From: Pythium myriotylum
Lineage: Eukaryota > Oomycota > Peronosporomycetes > Pythiales > Pythiaceae
Assembly (NCBI GenBank): GCA_023091665.1
Contig: JALJCQ010000025.1
Span: 496,001-560,000, forward strand
Direction: 5' to 3'
DNA length: 64,000 nucleotides
Notes under the pieces: model-generated
Told to the model about the DNA's origin: nothing
Seen by the model: only the letters and a program-made list of their open reading frames with translations
The model's database searches: none
Shown: positions 1 to 10,207 of the stretch, one piece after another
How positions within the stretch are numbered: the first letter of the stretch is position 1
How the letters are laid out: every line of letters begins with the position of its first letter
Program-made: the position numbers and the translations under genes

Positions 1-3000
1 GCGGTGACCGACACGAATGCACGCGGGGTTGCCATTCTCTGCCGGCCGGGGGGGGGGGGGGGGGGGGCAAATATCTGATGTACAGCCGCTGTGGGAAGAG
101 CACTGGTCGGCCAGATTCATGGCTGCACAAGCACTCATCCACGGCAAGTGGCATACCATCATCAACGTATATGCGCCGAGTGGCAGGAAAAAAGAACGAG
201 AGCAGTTTTTTACGCGCTTGCTTAGCTGTCCCAAACCTAATGGCCCGGTACTCCTTGGTGGAGACTTCAATTGCACGCTTTTCTCCGAATTCGACCGATC
301 GAGTCACGTCACAGCCATCCACGACTCTCCGGCATTACACAGTTTACTGACTCACTGGGGTTTGCGGGATGTCCTCCAATTTGACATAGATCAGATAGGT
401 ACTGAGGCGGACAAAACGGACTTCCAGATACAGCACCACACATACGGATACAAACGGAGAAACGGCACCATGGCCACCAGTCGATTAGATCGATGGTACG
501 TCAGTGTCCAATATACTGCTCATGTGCTCGACGTCAACACCGATCCACCAGTCGCACCAAGCGATCACAACGGAGTTTCCATGAGTTATGTTTGCAGCTA
601 CGGAAAGCGACGCAACAGAGGACGCCGCAGACAGCAAGGCCTCCGGTACCCCATCTCCTTCGGATGCCAGGAAGCCGTCAACAATATCTGCATCGATATC
701 TTGCTTCGCTTCACTGAGAAGAGTAAGGCAGCCGGGGCGGTCGAGGCTACCATCCTGTGGGACGAATGCAAGATTGAAATCCGAAGGGCTGGTCTGCAGG
801 CAATCCGAGAGTGTCGGCAACAACAGCGGCGAGCATATCGACAGCGACGCAAGCGCCTACGCAATGCGCTGCGACGAGCGATCTTGGCCCAGGCTCCTGA
901 CAACCAGAGCTCATTTGACGCGGTTGAAGCCATCCGATCAGAGATTGTTCGATTACATTGCAATCGGACACGTAGGAGACGGTACAGGAGGTGGCGAGCA
1001 ATCGCCGCACGAACCCCGGAGGCGGAAAGGTTATTCTTCGATAGATTCAAGATCCCACATTCCCAATCAATCGTCAGTCTCCCGCAGGCAGACAACCAAC
1101 CGACTGCAGAGACACTTGCGTGCGCATGGGATCCAGTTATGCAGCGCGGCCCACTCCCAGCCGCAAACATCGATGACTTTTTTGGCCATCTGCCGCCGCC
1201 GAGCGCAGCCCCAGATCTCAGTCACCTGGATTCAGACTTCACGACAGAGGAAGTAAGAGCGGCACTCAAGGCGTGCCCCAGGGGCAAAGCCGCTGGACCT
1301 GACGGCCTCCCAAATGATTGGTATCATGAGTTCGCTGATCTCGTGACAGAGGCTCTCACACCCTTGTACAATCTGTGGCACAGGTCTTCTATTCTCCCGC
1401 CAAGCTTCAAGAAAGCCACGATAGCCTGCATCCCCAAGAAATCGACGCCAACCAGCGGACTGGACTTCAGACCGATCGCGCTACTTGATACAGACTACAA
1501 GATCTACTCTAGGCTCCTTCTGAACCGAGTTAGCAGCTCTCTTCCGACTCTTGTTGCCGACACGCAGTTTGGTTTTGTACCGGACCGCCAAGTGCATGAC
1601 GCGTTGGATGTATTCCACGCGGTTCAGGCCCACGCCAGAACCTCCCAGCAATACTCAGATGCGGTGGCAGTGTCGCTCGATTTTGAAAAAGCCTACGACT
1701 CGCTCGATCGGGGATTCCTCGCCCGCGCGCTGCTTCGACTCGGCTTTACAGAGCGCTTCGTCAACGCTGTCCGCCAGATGCATCTTGCTACAACGGCGGA
1801 GTTCACGGCAAACGGGGAGATCTCCACACCACATTCCATCCTCAACGGAATTCGGCAAGGTTGCCCGTTAGCGCCAACGTTGTTTGTGTTAGCGATCGAC
1901 ACGCGCTATACTGCAATTGCCCAAAACAGAGACCTCGCTGGGATTGTGTTACCAGGCAACACAGAGGTTCGGACAGCCGGCTATGCGGATGACACGACAG
2001 TCTATCTGGAGCACCCTCGGTTACTGACTGAGCTAGCGAGCACGCTCGACATCTTTGCTCAAGCGTCCGGCCTACGAGTCAACCACCCCAAAAGTGTCGT
2101 GATCTTCCTCACCACAAGGGCGCAGCGGGACAACGGCCCTGGGAGCCCCTTTCCAATCGCAGAGGCCAATGCGCACACGAGGCTACTCGGTGGACAGGTT
2201 GCTACGGTGACGTCATTGAACACGATATGGGAGCGGACGCTCCAACGGGCTCGATCTCGTCTCCAGCTGGCAGAAGTGAAGACTACCAACACCAGTCAAC
2301 GCGTGAAGCTCCTGCGCGCTCTTCTCTTGCCGATGTTTTTGTTCATCGCCCGGCATCACTGGCCCAGCCCCAAGATCGTAGACGACTGGCAGAGGCTGGT
2401 CAACACGTTCACCTGGTCAGGCACCTTCTCCACTCGAGGGAAAACCCGAAAAGCTTGGATGGCGAAACATGTTGCATAACAAGGGACGCACGTTGGAGGT
2501 ATCAACGCAGTCAACTTGCGTCACGAATTACAATGCCTCAGCTTGACCACCGTTAACCGGTGGGCGACGCCTCGCGGCGGCTTCCGTACTGTGGTGGGCC
2601 AGATCCTGCTTAACGCTCAAAGCCGCGGCGAGACCAGCCTCAACCCTTCTCGCAGGGCTTCCGCTCGCCCGTCTTTTCAACGGACTCTCGCTCATACAGG
2701 TCTGCAACTTCGCATAGCACTGCTCACGCAGCCTCGGGACGAACGGGAGCTCCAGATGTATGTTGACATGAGGAGACAGCTGCGAGACCACCCAAAACCA
2801 ACATACGACTGGAGCCATGGGTGGCTCGGCATCGACTTCGCTGCGGTCCTCCCTGTGCTAGCCCGCTTACGAAAGTACCAGCACGAGCAATACGGCAGGC
2901 TAGACGTGATGGCTTTACTCACGGCTCGGCCATGCGGGGACGAGATCCTCCTCGATGCGAGTGGGCACGCGCTGCAACGAGGCGACTTCGCGCGCATCAT

Positions 3001-4714
3001 CTCGCCTACCTCTCGTTTCCGGGATGTGCTAGACATCGAGTGGCTGGACGAGACAAGACTACGCTTCCGTGCTCGCGGAGCGAGCTTTCCATTGCCCGAC
3101 AAAATGGCTCGCGACTTTCGGCGGCTCTGCTACGAGCTGGTTGTCAACTACCCCGGCATTCTTGAATCACCTGCACAACCAGAAGACATGGTCTTTCGAC
3201 CTGCCAGCCTCGACATTTGGAGACTGTCCAGTGTCGGCAAGCGCCTGGTGCTAGAGTGGAACCCAGTAGACGACATCAGCGTCAAACTTGGTCCAGTCAC
3301 GACAACGGCACAGGCGACGCAACTAGCCCGATCACACTTGCGTGACCCGCTAGTTCAGTTTGACAGACACGTCTGGCTCGACTCGCCCATGGGCATCTGG
3401 AGTGGCACCCCGCAACTCACCCCGCGCACAGCAAAATCCCTCCTCCTCGCGTCGGCGAAGGAGACGACCGACAAGGAGCACACAAGCAGAGGAGAACAAT
3501 GGCGCAATATTGACAGCGAACTGGCAGCAGCCCTCGATCTCGTCACGTGGAAAGACATCGCGTCATTCCCAGGTGTCATCGACTCACAGCGGACCTTGCT
3601 CACACGCCTTAAAGGGGACCGTATCAACAAGTGGGATCGTACACAAAGCCGGGTAGGCTGTCCGCATTGCCCCGAGCTACCAACGAGCGGTGTGACCAGT
3701 GCGCATATCTTCTGGAGCTGCCCCAGCGCACAGCTCCTATGGAAGCACATGCTCGACTGCTGGAGCCATCTCTGGTCTGTGCGGCACGCACCGACAGTCG
3801 ACGAGTGCAAGACCGATTTCTTTTCACTCGTCCTCCCGACACTCCCAGATCGAATCTGGTCGCACCCAGAACTGTCGCGACTCGCATCCCCTTCCGCCGC
3901 CGACATCATTGCTACACAGGAGGCTGTCCACGCGGCGTGGAGACAACATGCATTAGTGGTGCTACAGACGGCTTGGCTCTGGCGCACTACTCCGGACACC
4001 AGAGATGACATCTGGACTCACGAACATGCCATAGCAGTACTACACGCGAGGCTTATGGCGTCACTCGGAGACCTACGGTGGAGGCGCTCGGACCACAGCG
4101 CGGCGAGCCCCCACACTGCCGCTGCGATCGCACTCCTGCGACATCCTGAGGCTAGCATTCCAGCGGCCGTCGCCACGGCAACTACTGGCGACCCCAATCT
4201 GCAATACCTACTGTTCTTCGATGGAGGATCGAGAGGCAACCCGGGTGCAGGAGGCGCTGGCGCCATCATCGTCCGGCTAGGTCAGAACGACGTGAACGCA
4301 GAGGTTGTATTCACAGCCGCTATGTCCTATGCTCATGAGGCGACCACAAACAATCAAGCAGAGTACAATGGCCTGTTGACTGGACTCGATGCAGCAGCGA
4401 GGCACAAGTGGACCCCTTTGGCGGTCGTAGGAGACAGCATGATGATTATCCAACAAATGCGGAACTACAAGGCCCCGAGCAATGACGTACTCCGGGAGAT
4501 GTACGCTCGCGCACGCCGCCTCGCAGACTCACTCAGAGTACGCGCCTGGCGACACCATCCAAGAGCTGCGAACCGCATGGCAGACGCGGCGGCGAACTTA
4601 GCGATGGATACGCGAACGAGTAGTCAAGTCGTGCACCTCACGACAAGAGAAGAACACACACGCATCGCAGATCTCCTTAACAGTGATCTCGAGCATTGGA
4701 GAAGGGGAGTTTAA
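1..4714 (+). pseudogene. LINE ORF2 (endonuclease / reverse transcriptase / RNase H), one in-frame stop
   Basis: One long frame runs from just after the G-tract to TAA at 4712-4714, interrupted only by TAA at 2477-2479. Coding sense continues directly after that stop in the same frame, so this is a nonsense change and not a gene boundary. Upstream of the G-tract the coding frame is different (RGVAILCRP, frame 1). RT landmarks are SLDFEKAYDSLDRGF (motif A), NGIRQGCPLAP (motif B) and GYADDTTVYL (motif C, catalytic DD). A Cys/His cluster (CPHCP ... HIFWSCP) follows. The RNase H shows all expected acidic positions: FFDGGSRGNPGAGG, NNQAEYNGL, VGDSMMII and RMADAAANL. The product would copy element RNA at a nicked target (target-primed reverse transcription). 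Apart from the stop and the G-tract frame change, the protein looks intact. Confidence 0.85.
48..67 (+). repeat. 20-nt G homopolymer inside the endonuclease domain
   Basis: A run of 20 G interrupts the endonuclease coding sequence. Frame 1 reads RGVAILCRP before it, and frame 2 reads QISDVQPLWEEHW after it. The tract therefore replaces or mis-sizes a few codons. It is probably a sequencing or assembly artefact, but a true slippage expansion cannot be excluded. Confidence 0.9.
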
Positions 4715-4795
4715 TCCTAACGGTGGCGACTAGCGCCGGCTATCGGTCTCTATATGAGCAGACTAATAGACCTCACTTGAATTGAAAAAAAAAAA

Positions 4796-5139
4796 TGCCA
4801 GCAACAGTCGTCAACAGCAGTGGGAGGCGGACGGAGGCTGCATGCGACTCTGTTGAGTCTGTATAACCCTGGTCTATCCCCCCCCCCCCCCCCCCCCCCC
4901 CCCCCAACAAAACCAACTGGGATGACACGACCCTAACGCTATCCCTTCGAGACAAAGTTTTGGAGCGATCTAAAAGAGAGGTTCTGTTCAACGTCCTTTG
5001 CTGGAGACAGTTGGTCTTGCTGGCTTCTTGGAAGACGACCACACACTACGGTATTCTTCCAACTTGACCACATTGAGGCACCTGGTAACGCCTCCAGTTC
5101 GAAATAAACCACCAAGGCAACACCAGCAAGATATCTAAA
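4796..5139. other. Inter-element spacer with a C homopolymer
   Basis: No coding sense was recognised. It holds the C-tract at 4878-4905 and about 230 nt that could be the 5' flank of the bZIP-like remnant starting at 5140. Confidence 0.5.
4878..4905 (+). repeat. 28-nt C homopolymer
   Basis: An uninterrupted run of 28 C lies between the LINE tail and the bZIP-like remnant. Its length equals that of the C-tract at 19764-19791. A genuine 28-nt C run is unusual in this otherwise complex sequence, so a false join or dark-cycle poly-G artefact is possible. Confidence 0.9.
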
Positions 5140-5765
5140 ATGTCCGCGACGCAAAAGACCAGCAATGTGCGACCTTTGCGTCGCCCCACACAGGCGCTTC
5201 TGGAAGCCTACCCGGCCAAACGCGTCGCTGCATCCCGAGGAGACTCGCGCACGAGGAAGCACGCGCGACTAGAACGAGAGGTCCACGAGTTACGCGTCGA
5301 GGTGGCGCGGCTCTTGGAGTTGCGGAGTGTGCTCAAGGAACAGGCGCTGAATCGCCCCGACAACCACACTGGCTCGGCGTGCCGGATTGTCAAGCAGTAC
5401 TTCGACGTCTTCCAGCGAGGTTACGTGGACCCCAAGCCGAGACGATTCGTCCGCCCAATGCCGTCAATGGTTCAGTCAATCACGATTCGTTTCTAAGCTC
5501 GATGATGGACAATCAAGTCAAAGGCGGTGGCTTCAGCGGGGTCGACAAAATGATCGAACAGTGGAAGCAACATGGCTCAGCATTCGTCGGCACGTCGTTC
5601 CGGTTCATCTGTGCGGAGGTCACAGGTGTGGACGTCGAACCTGACAGCAGGAACCCCGCGCGTATCCACGTCACGGCGTCAGCCAACTACGCTGAGTACT
5701 TGACGCTCGCTGGCGTCCAGGGCATGTTCCCACATGTCATGAGAACCTTGGTGTCCAGCGGACCC
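5140..5765 (+). pseudogene. Remnant of an oomycete bZIP-like transcription factor gene
   Basis: ATG at 5140 opens a frame with a basic stretch (SRTRKHARLEREVHELRVEV) running into a leucine-rich coil and then QALNRPDNHTGS, QYFDVFQRGYV. After a frameshift near 5450 a second frame continues with GVDKMIEQWKQHGSAFVGTS and ends near MFPHVMRTLVSSGP. These blocks match, in order, blocks of the bZIP-like gene at 17793-24375 (SRALNRQDDPDGS, EYFRVFRHGY, GLEQMMKQWQRYTS, NMFPHLLPH), so the two are paralogues. The copy stops where copia sequence begins at about 5766, and the C-terminal half is not found nearby. It is non-functional because of the frameshift and truncation. Confidence 0.75.
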
Positions 5766-6205
5766 AGCCTACTATGATCCACGAAGATAATCAGGGTGCC
5801 ATCGCACTGGCCAAGAACGTGGGCTACCAGGCATGCAACAAACACATCGACATACGATATCACTACACACGTGAGCAGATCGTCGATGGTGTGATCGAGT
5901 TGAAGTATGTGGCCTCCGAGGACCAGATCGCCGACTTTCTCACGAAGGGATTGTCATCGAAGTCGTTGCGTCATTTGATGAGCAAGGCTGGACTCGTTGA
6001 CGGCGCCATGGATCATTGTGATGCGAGTGGGGGTGTTACGATTCCGCATGCCCAAGATCTGAAGTCGTATGTAATGTGTGAAGATCCGCCTGTGACGTGT
6101 GAGCATCCATCTGCGCCATGTGACGCGCCAGCTGGCAAGTTCTTTGATGCCTCAGCAAACGAAGGTGTGGTCGCGGTTCGCGACAACGGTGCGGTTCCAG
6201 CGTAA
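5766..6205 (+). pseudogene. Copia pol, C-terminal end of RNase H
   Basis: The frame reads IHEDNQGAIALAKN, then HIDIRYHYTREQIVDGVIEL and IADFLTKGLSSKSL, the signature end of Ty1/copia RNase H. It continues with a Cys/Pro-rich tail to a TAA at 6204-6206. The N-terminal half (first catalytic Asp, STSG and EAEY blocks) is absent upstream, where bZIP-like sequence abuts directly. The LTR begins two nucleotides after the stop, as expected at the 3' end of a copia element. Confidence 0.8.
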
Positions 6206-6207
6206 TC

Positions 6208-6465
6208 TGTTCTACTGAACAGTTTGGATGGCAACGAGTGGTGCAGGGACGCCGTGGCACGGTGATTGAGTGAACGGTTCGGCCACGACTACAAACCGAA
6301 CCGAACCGGTGACCAAGTCCAGCACATCGGTGGTTGTCGTCAGCTGGAGTTGGGTGAATGGTCATCGAACGAGAAGCAGCAGGGAGGTAGTAGAACTGGC
6401 ATGCTTTGATTAATACAGCTCACTCTCAAACATTCTCAGTACGAAGTAGCTCCGATACCTTATTA
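6208..6465 (+). repeat. Putative copia LTR (only copy)
   Basis: About 258 nt lie between the end of copia pol and the primer binding site. The block starts TGTTCTACTGAAC and ends CCTTATTA, directly before GGTTATGAGCCCAAG. No second copy is present in the window, so its limits rest on position alone. Confidence 0.55.
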
Positions 6466-6480
6466 GGTTATGAGCCCAAG
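6466..6480 (+). promoter_or_regulatory. Primer binding site, half-tRNA-Met type
   Basis: GGTTATGAGCCCAAG is complementary to a tRNA-Met anticodon arm (GGGCTCATAACC, anticodon CAT). Drosophila copia uses an internally cut initiator tRNA-Met in this way. The independent copia element at 24670-31313 has the same motif in the same position, which supports the call. The first possible gag ATG (6470) overlaps the site. Confidence 0.7.
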
Positions 6481-8610
6481 AACGATGGACAAGCTGCGCG
6501 AAGACAACTACTTCCACTGGGAGTACAACATGCGCATGAAGCTCGCACGCAAGGGTCTGCTCACGCACATTGTGAACCCGGAGCACGACGCCTACACCGA
6601 TCGCTCGGATCCACGATGGAAGGTCGACGACTTGAGAGCCCTCGGCGTTATCGCTGGAGAGACCGACGTCACGTACCAAGTATACATCCGCGGTGCAATG
6701 AGTGCGCTCCAGGCGTGGACGCTGCTCGAGGAGCAGTACAACAAGAACACGCTCAAGAACAAGATTCTCATCATGAAAAAGCTGCATAACTTCAAAATGC
6801 AGCCCGGCACTCGCTTCTCGGAGCATGTTGACCAGTTCCAAGAACTTGTGGTCAAGTCCAGTGCCCTTGGTGACCCACTCGATGAGACGCAGCAAATCGT
6901 TATGTTGCTCGGCAGTCTCACCGAGGAGTATCGACTGATTGTCAGTGTACTGGAGAACACACCCAACCTCTCTCTCCGTGATGTGATCTCGAGGTTGGCT
7001 GGTGTGGAAAGCGAGGACGACGGTGCTCAAGAGCAGAATGCCTTCTCTGTTCGCAAAGCTCGTCAGCAAGGAAAGCGCAGTGGCTTTAAGGGAAAGTGTC
7101 ACTACTGCGAGAAGGCCGGCCACAAGGAGGTTGAGTGCAAGAAGAAGATGCGTGAGCAGCCATCTGGCCACCGTGCAGAACACTCACGATCGAATTACGC
7201 ATTTGCGGCAGGAGCCGGCGGTGATGACGCAGTGTGGCTGGTGGACTCTGGTGCGAGTTCGCACATGTGCAGCCATCGTGGCGCGTTCAAGACGTACAAG
7301 TTTCTGGAGAAGGTGATCCCCATCAACATCGCCGATGGAACGAAGATCAACGCGATTGGAACGGGCAAGGTCGACTTGGTGCTCGAGAATGGAACGATCG
7401 TATCACTGTCGGACGTGTTGCATATCCCAGCACTCGACAGTAACTTGATCTCGATTGCTCGTTTGGTCGAGAAGAGTGTTGACGTCCAATTCCAGAAGAA
7501 GATGTGCACGTTCCGCTCCAATGGTACAACTGTGATGACGGCGGACAAGGTGGGCAATATGTACAAGATCCGTGTCGTGGTGCCACCTCGGTCAGCCATG
7601 GTCAGTGCTGAGACTACTGAGCCGTGGGAGTTGGTCCATGCACGCCTTGGCCACATCCCATTCAGGCGATACCAGCAGCTCCAGGCAGTAGCAGATGATG
7701 TACCCGAGGTGACCAATAAGCCAGGCAATTCTTTGTGTGCTGGATGCTGCATGGGCAAGATGAAGCAGTCGGACTTCCCACGCAATCCAGTGGTGAAGGT
7801 GAAGTCGACCAAGGTGCTGGAACTCGTCCACACTGACGTTGTGGGTCCATGCAGACCAAGTCACCAGGTAATTGCAGATACGCCGCAGTATTCGTTGATG
7901 ATTTCTCTCGCCACGTCAATGTATACTTCATGAAGACTAAGAACGAAGTATTCGACAAGTTCAAGACGTACAAAACAGCGATGGAGAAACAGGCATGTGG
8001 TGTCCTCACTCGCTTGCGCTCGGACAACGGTGGCGAGTATGTAAACAAACGGTTCGAACAGTACATGGCTACGCACGGCATCAAGCACGAACGTAGCGTC
8101 CCGTACACACCGCAGCAAAATGGGCTTGCGGAGTGAATGAATCGAAATGTCGTCGAGATGGCTCGGTGTCTGATCCACCATGGGGAAATGGGCAAGAAGT
8201 GGTGGGCTGAGGCCATGAACACGGCTGCGTGGATCATCAATCGCATCCCGAACTCGGTGAACAGACTCACCCCGCATGAGATCGTCTTCAAGCGACCAAG
8301 CTTGAAGGATGTGAAAGTCTTTTGGTCAATTGGTTATGCCAATGTCCCAAAAGAGAAGCGACGCAAGTTGGACTCGAAGGCGTTCAAGTGCAAGTTCCTC
8401 GGTTACGTCGATGGTGTGAAAGGATATCGAGTCCTGAACATCGCGAGTGGAAAAGTACAACTCGTTCGTTCGGTGAAGTTCATGGAAACGACTCGTCCAC
8501 AGGTTGCAATTGATCCGGGTGAGTCCGATGATGAACCATCAGATGACGAAGCTGTCGATGAATCGCTTCCTGCACTGACCTTACCAGGTGTCCGAATGAT
8601 TGGTCATGAA
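6470..8610 (+). pseudogene. Copia gag-protease-integrase, 5' part of a split gag-pol gene
   Basis: The first usable starts are ATG 6470 (inside the primer site) and 6485. In order: a UBN2/gag region, a CCHC knuckle (CHYCEKAGHKEVEC), protease (WLVDSGASSHMC), a GAG-pre-integrase His/Cys finger (HARLGH ... CAGCCMGK) and the integrase core (VFVDDFSRHVNV, RSDNGGEYVN, QQNGLAE). A one-base frameshift lies near 7847, and an in-frame TGA at 8134-8136 sits where copia integrases usually have Arg after LAE. Coding continues to 8610, where the gypsy element inserted, and resumes at 15775. The product would be the copia polyprotein, but this copy is dead. Confidence 0.85.
8606..8610 (+). repeat. Target-site duplication ATGAA, left copy
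   Basis: The five bases are identical to 15775-15779. They belong to the copia pol gene, and counting the site once restores the copia frame across the insertion. Confidence 0.9.
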
Positions 8611-8913
8611 TGTAACGGGGTACAAGGTTACACAAGTAGGTTAGGTTGTGTAGGTACATAATGTGTGTGGTCCACTTAGGGGAAAAGTTACCCTAAGTAG
8701 TGACTCTCTTTTATTAGATTCAGTAGGTGATATCCCTGGGTATTAGATACCAGGGATATCAGGTATAGGGGGGATTATTCCCCAGGGGAATAATCTGAAT
8801 ACAATCAGTTCGTCTTTTGCCAAGTCTTTGGCGCTCGTCGACAGGGGTCGACTCGGAGCGGCTGCTCACGCTTCCTCAAGCGCAAGTGCTGTGTACGGTC
8901 GTGGACCGTTACA
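8611..8913 (+). repeat. 5' LTR of the nested chromovirus
   Basis: 303 nt, TG...CA ends. It carries two consecutive inverted repeats: GATATCCCTGGGTAT (8729-8743) with ATACCAGGGATATC (8747-8760), and GATTATTCCCC (8773-8783) with GGGGAATAATC (8785-8795). Both occur unchanged in the 3' LTR. Confidence 0.95.
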
Positions 8914-8933
8914 CTTGGTATCACTCGTCGTCA
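8914..8933 (+). promoter_or_regulatory. Probable primer binding site of the nested chromovirus
   Basis: Two bases after the LTR the sequence reads TGGTATCACTCGTCG. It starts with TGG, as sites complementary to a tRNA 3' CCA do. The tRNA was not identified. Confidence 0.45.
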
Positions 8934-8952
8934 ATCCGACGCCGACATCGTG

Positions 8953-10086
8953 ATGTCCGAAGCTTCCGACTTCGTAATGGCGTCATGCCATCCGACGCTG
9001 TCGCGTCAAGACCATCCGTACCTGGATGAGGCCCAGTGGGGCTATCTCCAGAAGATGGAGGCCATCAATGGCCGAGCAAGTGTCATGGAGCTGCTCCGAC
9101 GCGGCTCCGGCGAAGTCCTCGCCCATGTCGCGCGTTTTCGCAACTACGAGACAGCTCTCGAGAAGCATCTTCTCGACGTCGTGACGTCCCGCGTATCCGC
9201 GACTCAGGCTACCCAGCCAGCTCAGGTGCCGCCGACAGTCACGTATGTGCCGTCGCCGGCACCTCCGGAACGTCCGAAGGCCGTGAAGGTTACGGTATCC
9301 CCGTATTCGGGTGAAGAATGCGACAATCTTGCCTTCTGGCAACGCGAGATCGAGCTCGCAACAGCAGCCGGCTGCATCCGTGATGAACGGCAGAAGCTCA
9401 CCTTTGCGATCTCGAACATGACGGGCCGGGCGAAGATCTGGGCCCTCACGTGCGAAACGTCGCATCCCGGATGTTTTTCCGACTGGGCAACGCTTGCCAA
9501 GGCGATGAAGTCGATGTTTCAACCGCCAAATGTGGCACATCGCCAGCGAGCTGCGTTTCTCGCTTGTCGGCAAGGTGGCTGCGAGCTGCACACGTATGTG
9601 CAGAAGTTACGTCAACTCCGTGCCAACATGGCTGCGAATGCGCTCGCAGAAGACGTCATGCTGACGACGTTCATGGAAGGGATGGATCCCGGTCCTGAGA
9701 AGGCTGCGGTTTTACGCGAGGAGCCCGTGCTCCTAGATGACGCGTTCGTCGCCGCGCTGCGAGAGGACTACATTCAGCGTCTCTCGCGCGGTTTATCCGC
9801 GAGTCCGGCAGCGCCGCCTCCGGTCACGCCGGTTCCACCACCGGTCGAACCGATGGACCTGAGCGTCATCGACCTCAGTGGAGTCGATCTCAGCACGGTC
9901 GACTTGCGTGCAATCGACGTGAAGGCTCTTCACATCAAGTGTTCTACTTGTGGGAAGTTCGGTCACTTCCAGCGGAATTGTCCGCGCAAGAGGGGCGGTG
10001 ATCGTGCCCGCCGTGGTCGGCCGCGGCGCTCGGAGAGCCGAGGTGGATCTGCTTCCACGTCGCAGGGAAACGACAGTTCCCAGTAG
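8953..10086 (+). CDS. Chromovirus Gag
   Basis: ATG at 8953 (MSEASDF) opens a 377-residue frame ending at TAG 10084-10086. It contains a retrotransposon gag core (SPYSGEECDNLAFWQREIE ... FSDWATLAKAMKSMF ... LHTYVQKLRQLRANM) and, near residue 345, a CCHC nucleocapsid knuckle (CSTCGKFGHFQRNC). The tail is rich in Arg, Gly and Ser. The product would package element RNA into virus-like particles. The frame is intact. The pol coding sense resumes in another frame about 120 nt downstream. Confidence 0.85.
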   Translation: MSEASDFVMASCHPTLSRQDHPYLDEAQWGYLQKMEAINGRASVMELLRRGSGEVLAHVARFRNYETALEKHLLDVVTSRVSATQATQPAQVPPTVTYVPSPAPPERPKAVKVTVSPYSGEECDNLAFWQREIELATAAGCIRDERQKLTFAISNMTGRAKIWALTCETSHPGCFSDWATLAKAMKSMFQPPNVAHRQRAAFLACRQGGCELHTYVQKLRQLRANMAANALAEDVMLTTFMEGMDPGPEKAAVLREEPVLLDDAFVAALREDYIQRLSRGLSASPAAPPPVTPVPPPVEPMDLSVIDLSGVDLSTVDLRAIDVKALHIKCSTCGKFGHFQRNCPRKRGGDRARRGRPRRSESRGGSASTSQGNDSSQ

Positions 10087-10207
10087 ACGCGGGGCAGTCT
10101 ACTGGGGCGATCACTCCTCGCCCCGCGACGCCGAGTTCGGCAGTATCGCAAGGCGGGGTGCCCCCGGAAGGAGATCTCTTCTCCGCAGTGGATGAGCTTC
10201 GCATCAT

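Larger units (their letters stand above)
1..4795 (+). mobile_element. Non-LTR (LINE) retrotransposon, 5'-truncated by the window edge
   Basis: The stretch encodes, in order, the end of an endonuclease/exonuclease/phosphatase domain, a reverse transcriptase, a zinc-binding RT-associated domain and an RNase H, then about 80 nt of 3' UTR and an 11-nt A-tract at 4785-4795. That order and an A-rich 3' end are typical of LINEs that carry RNase H (I-, Tad- or L1-related clades). ORF1 and the 5' UTR would lie to the left of the window. The target-site duplication cannot be checked because the left end is missing. The right end at the A-tract is inferred. Confidence 0.85.

Noticed and set aside
588..1256. 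222-codon frame overlapping the LINE ORF2
   Set aside because: It is a shadow of the GC-rich ORF2 coding frame, with no domain sense.
8134..8136. Evidence of RIP-type C-to-T mutation from the CGA to TGA change in copia integrase
   Set aside because: A single change fits, but the other stops (AAG to TAG, TGG to TGA, probable GAA to TAA) do not share one mutational signature.
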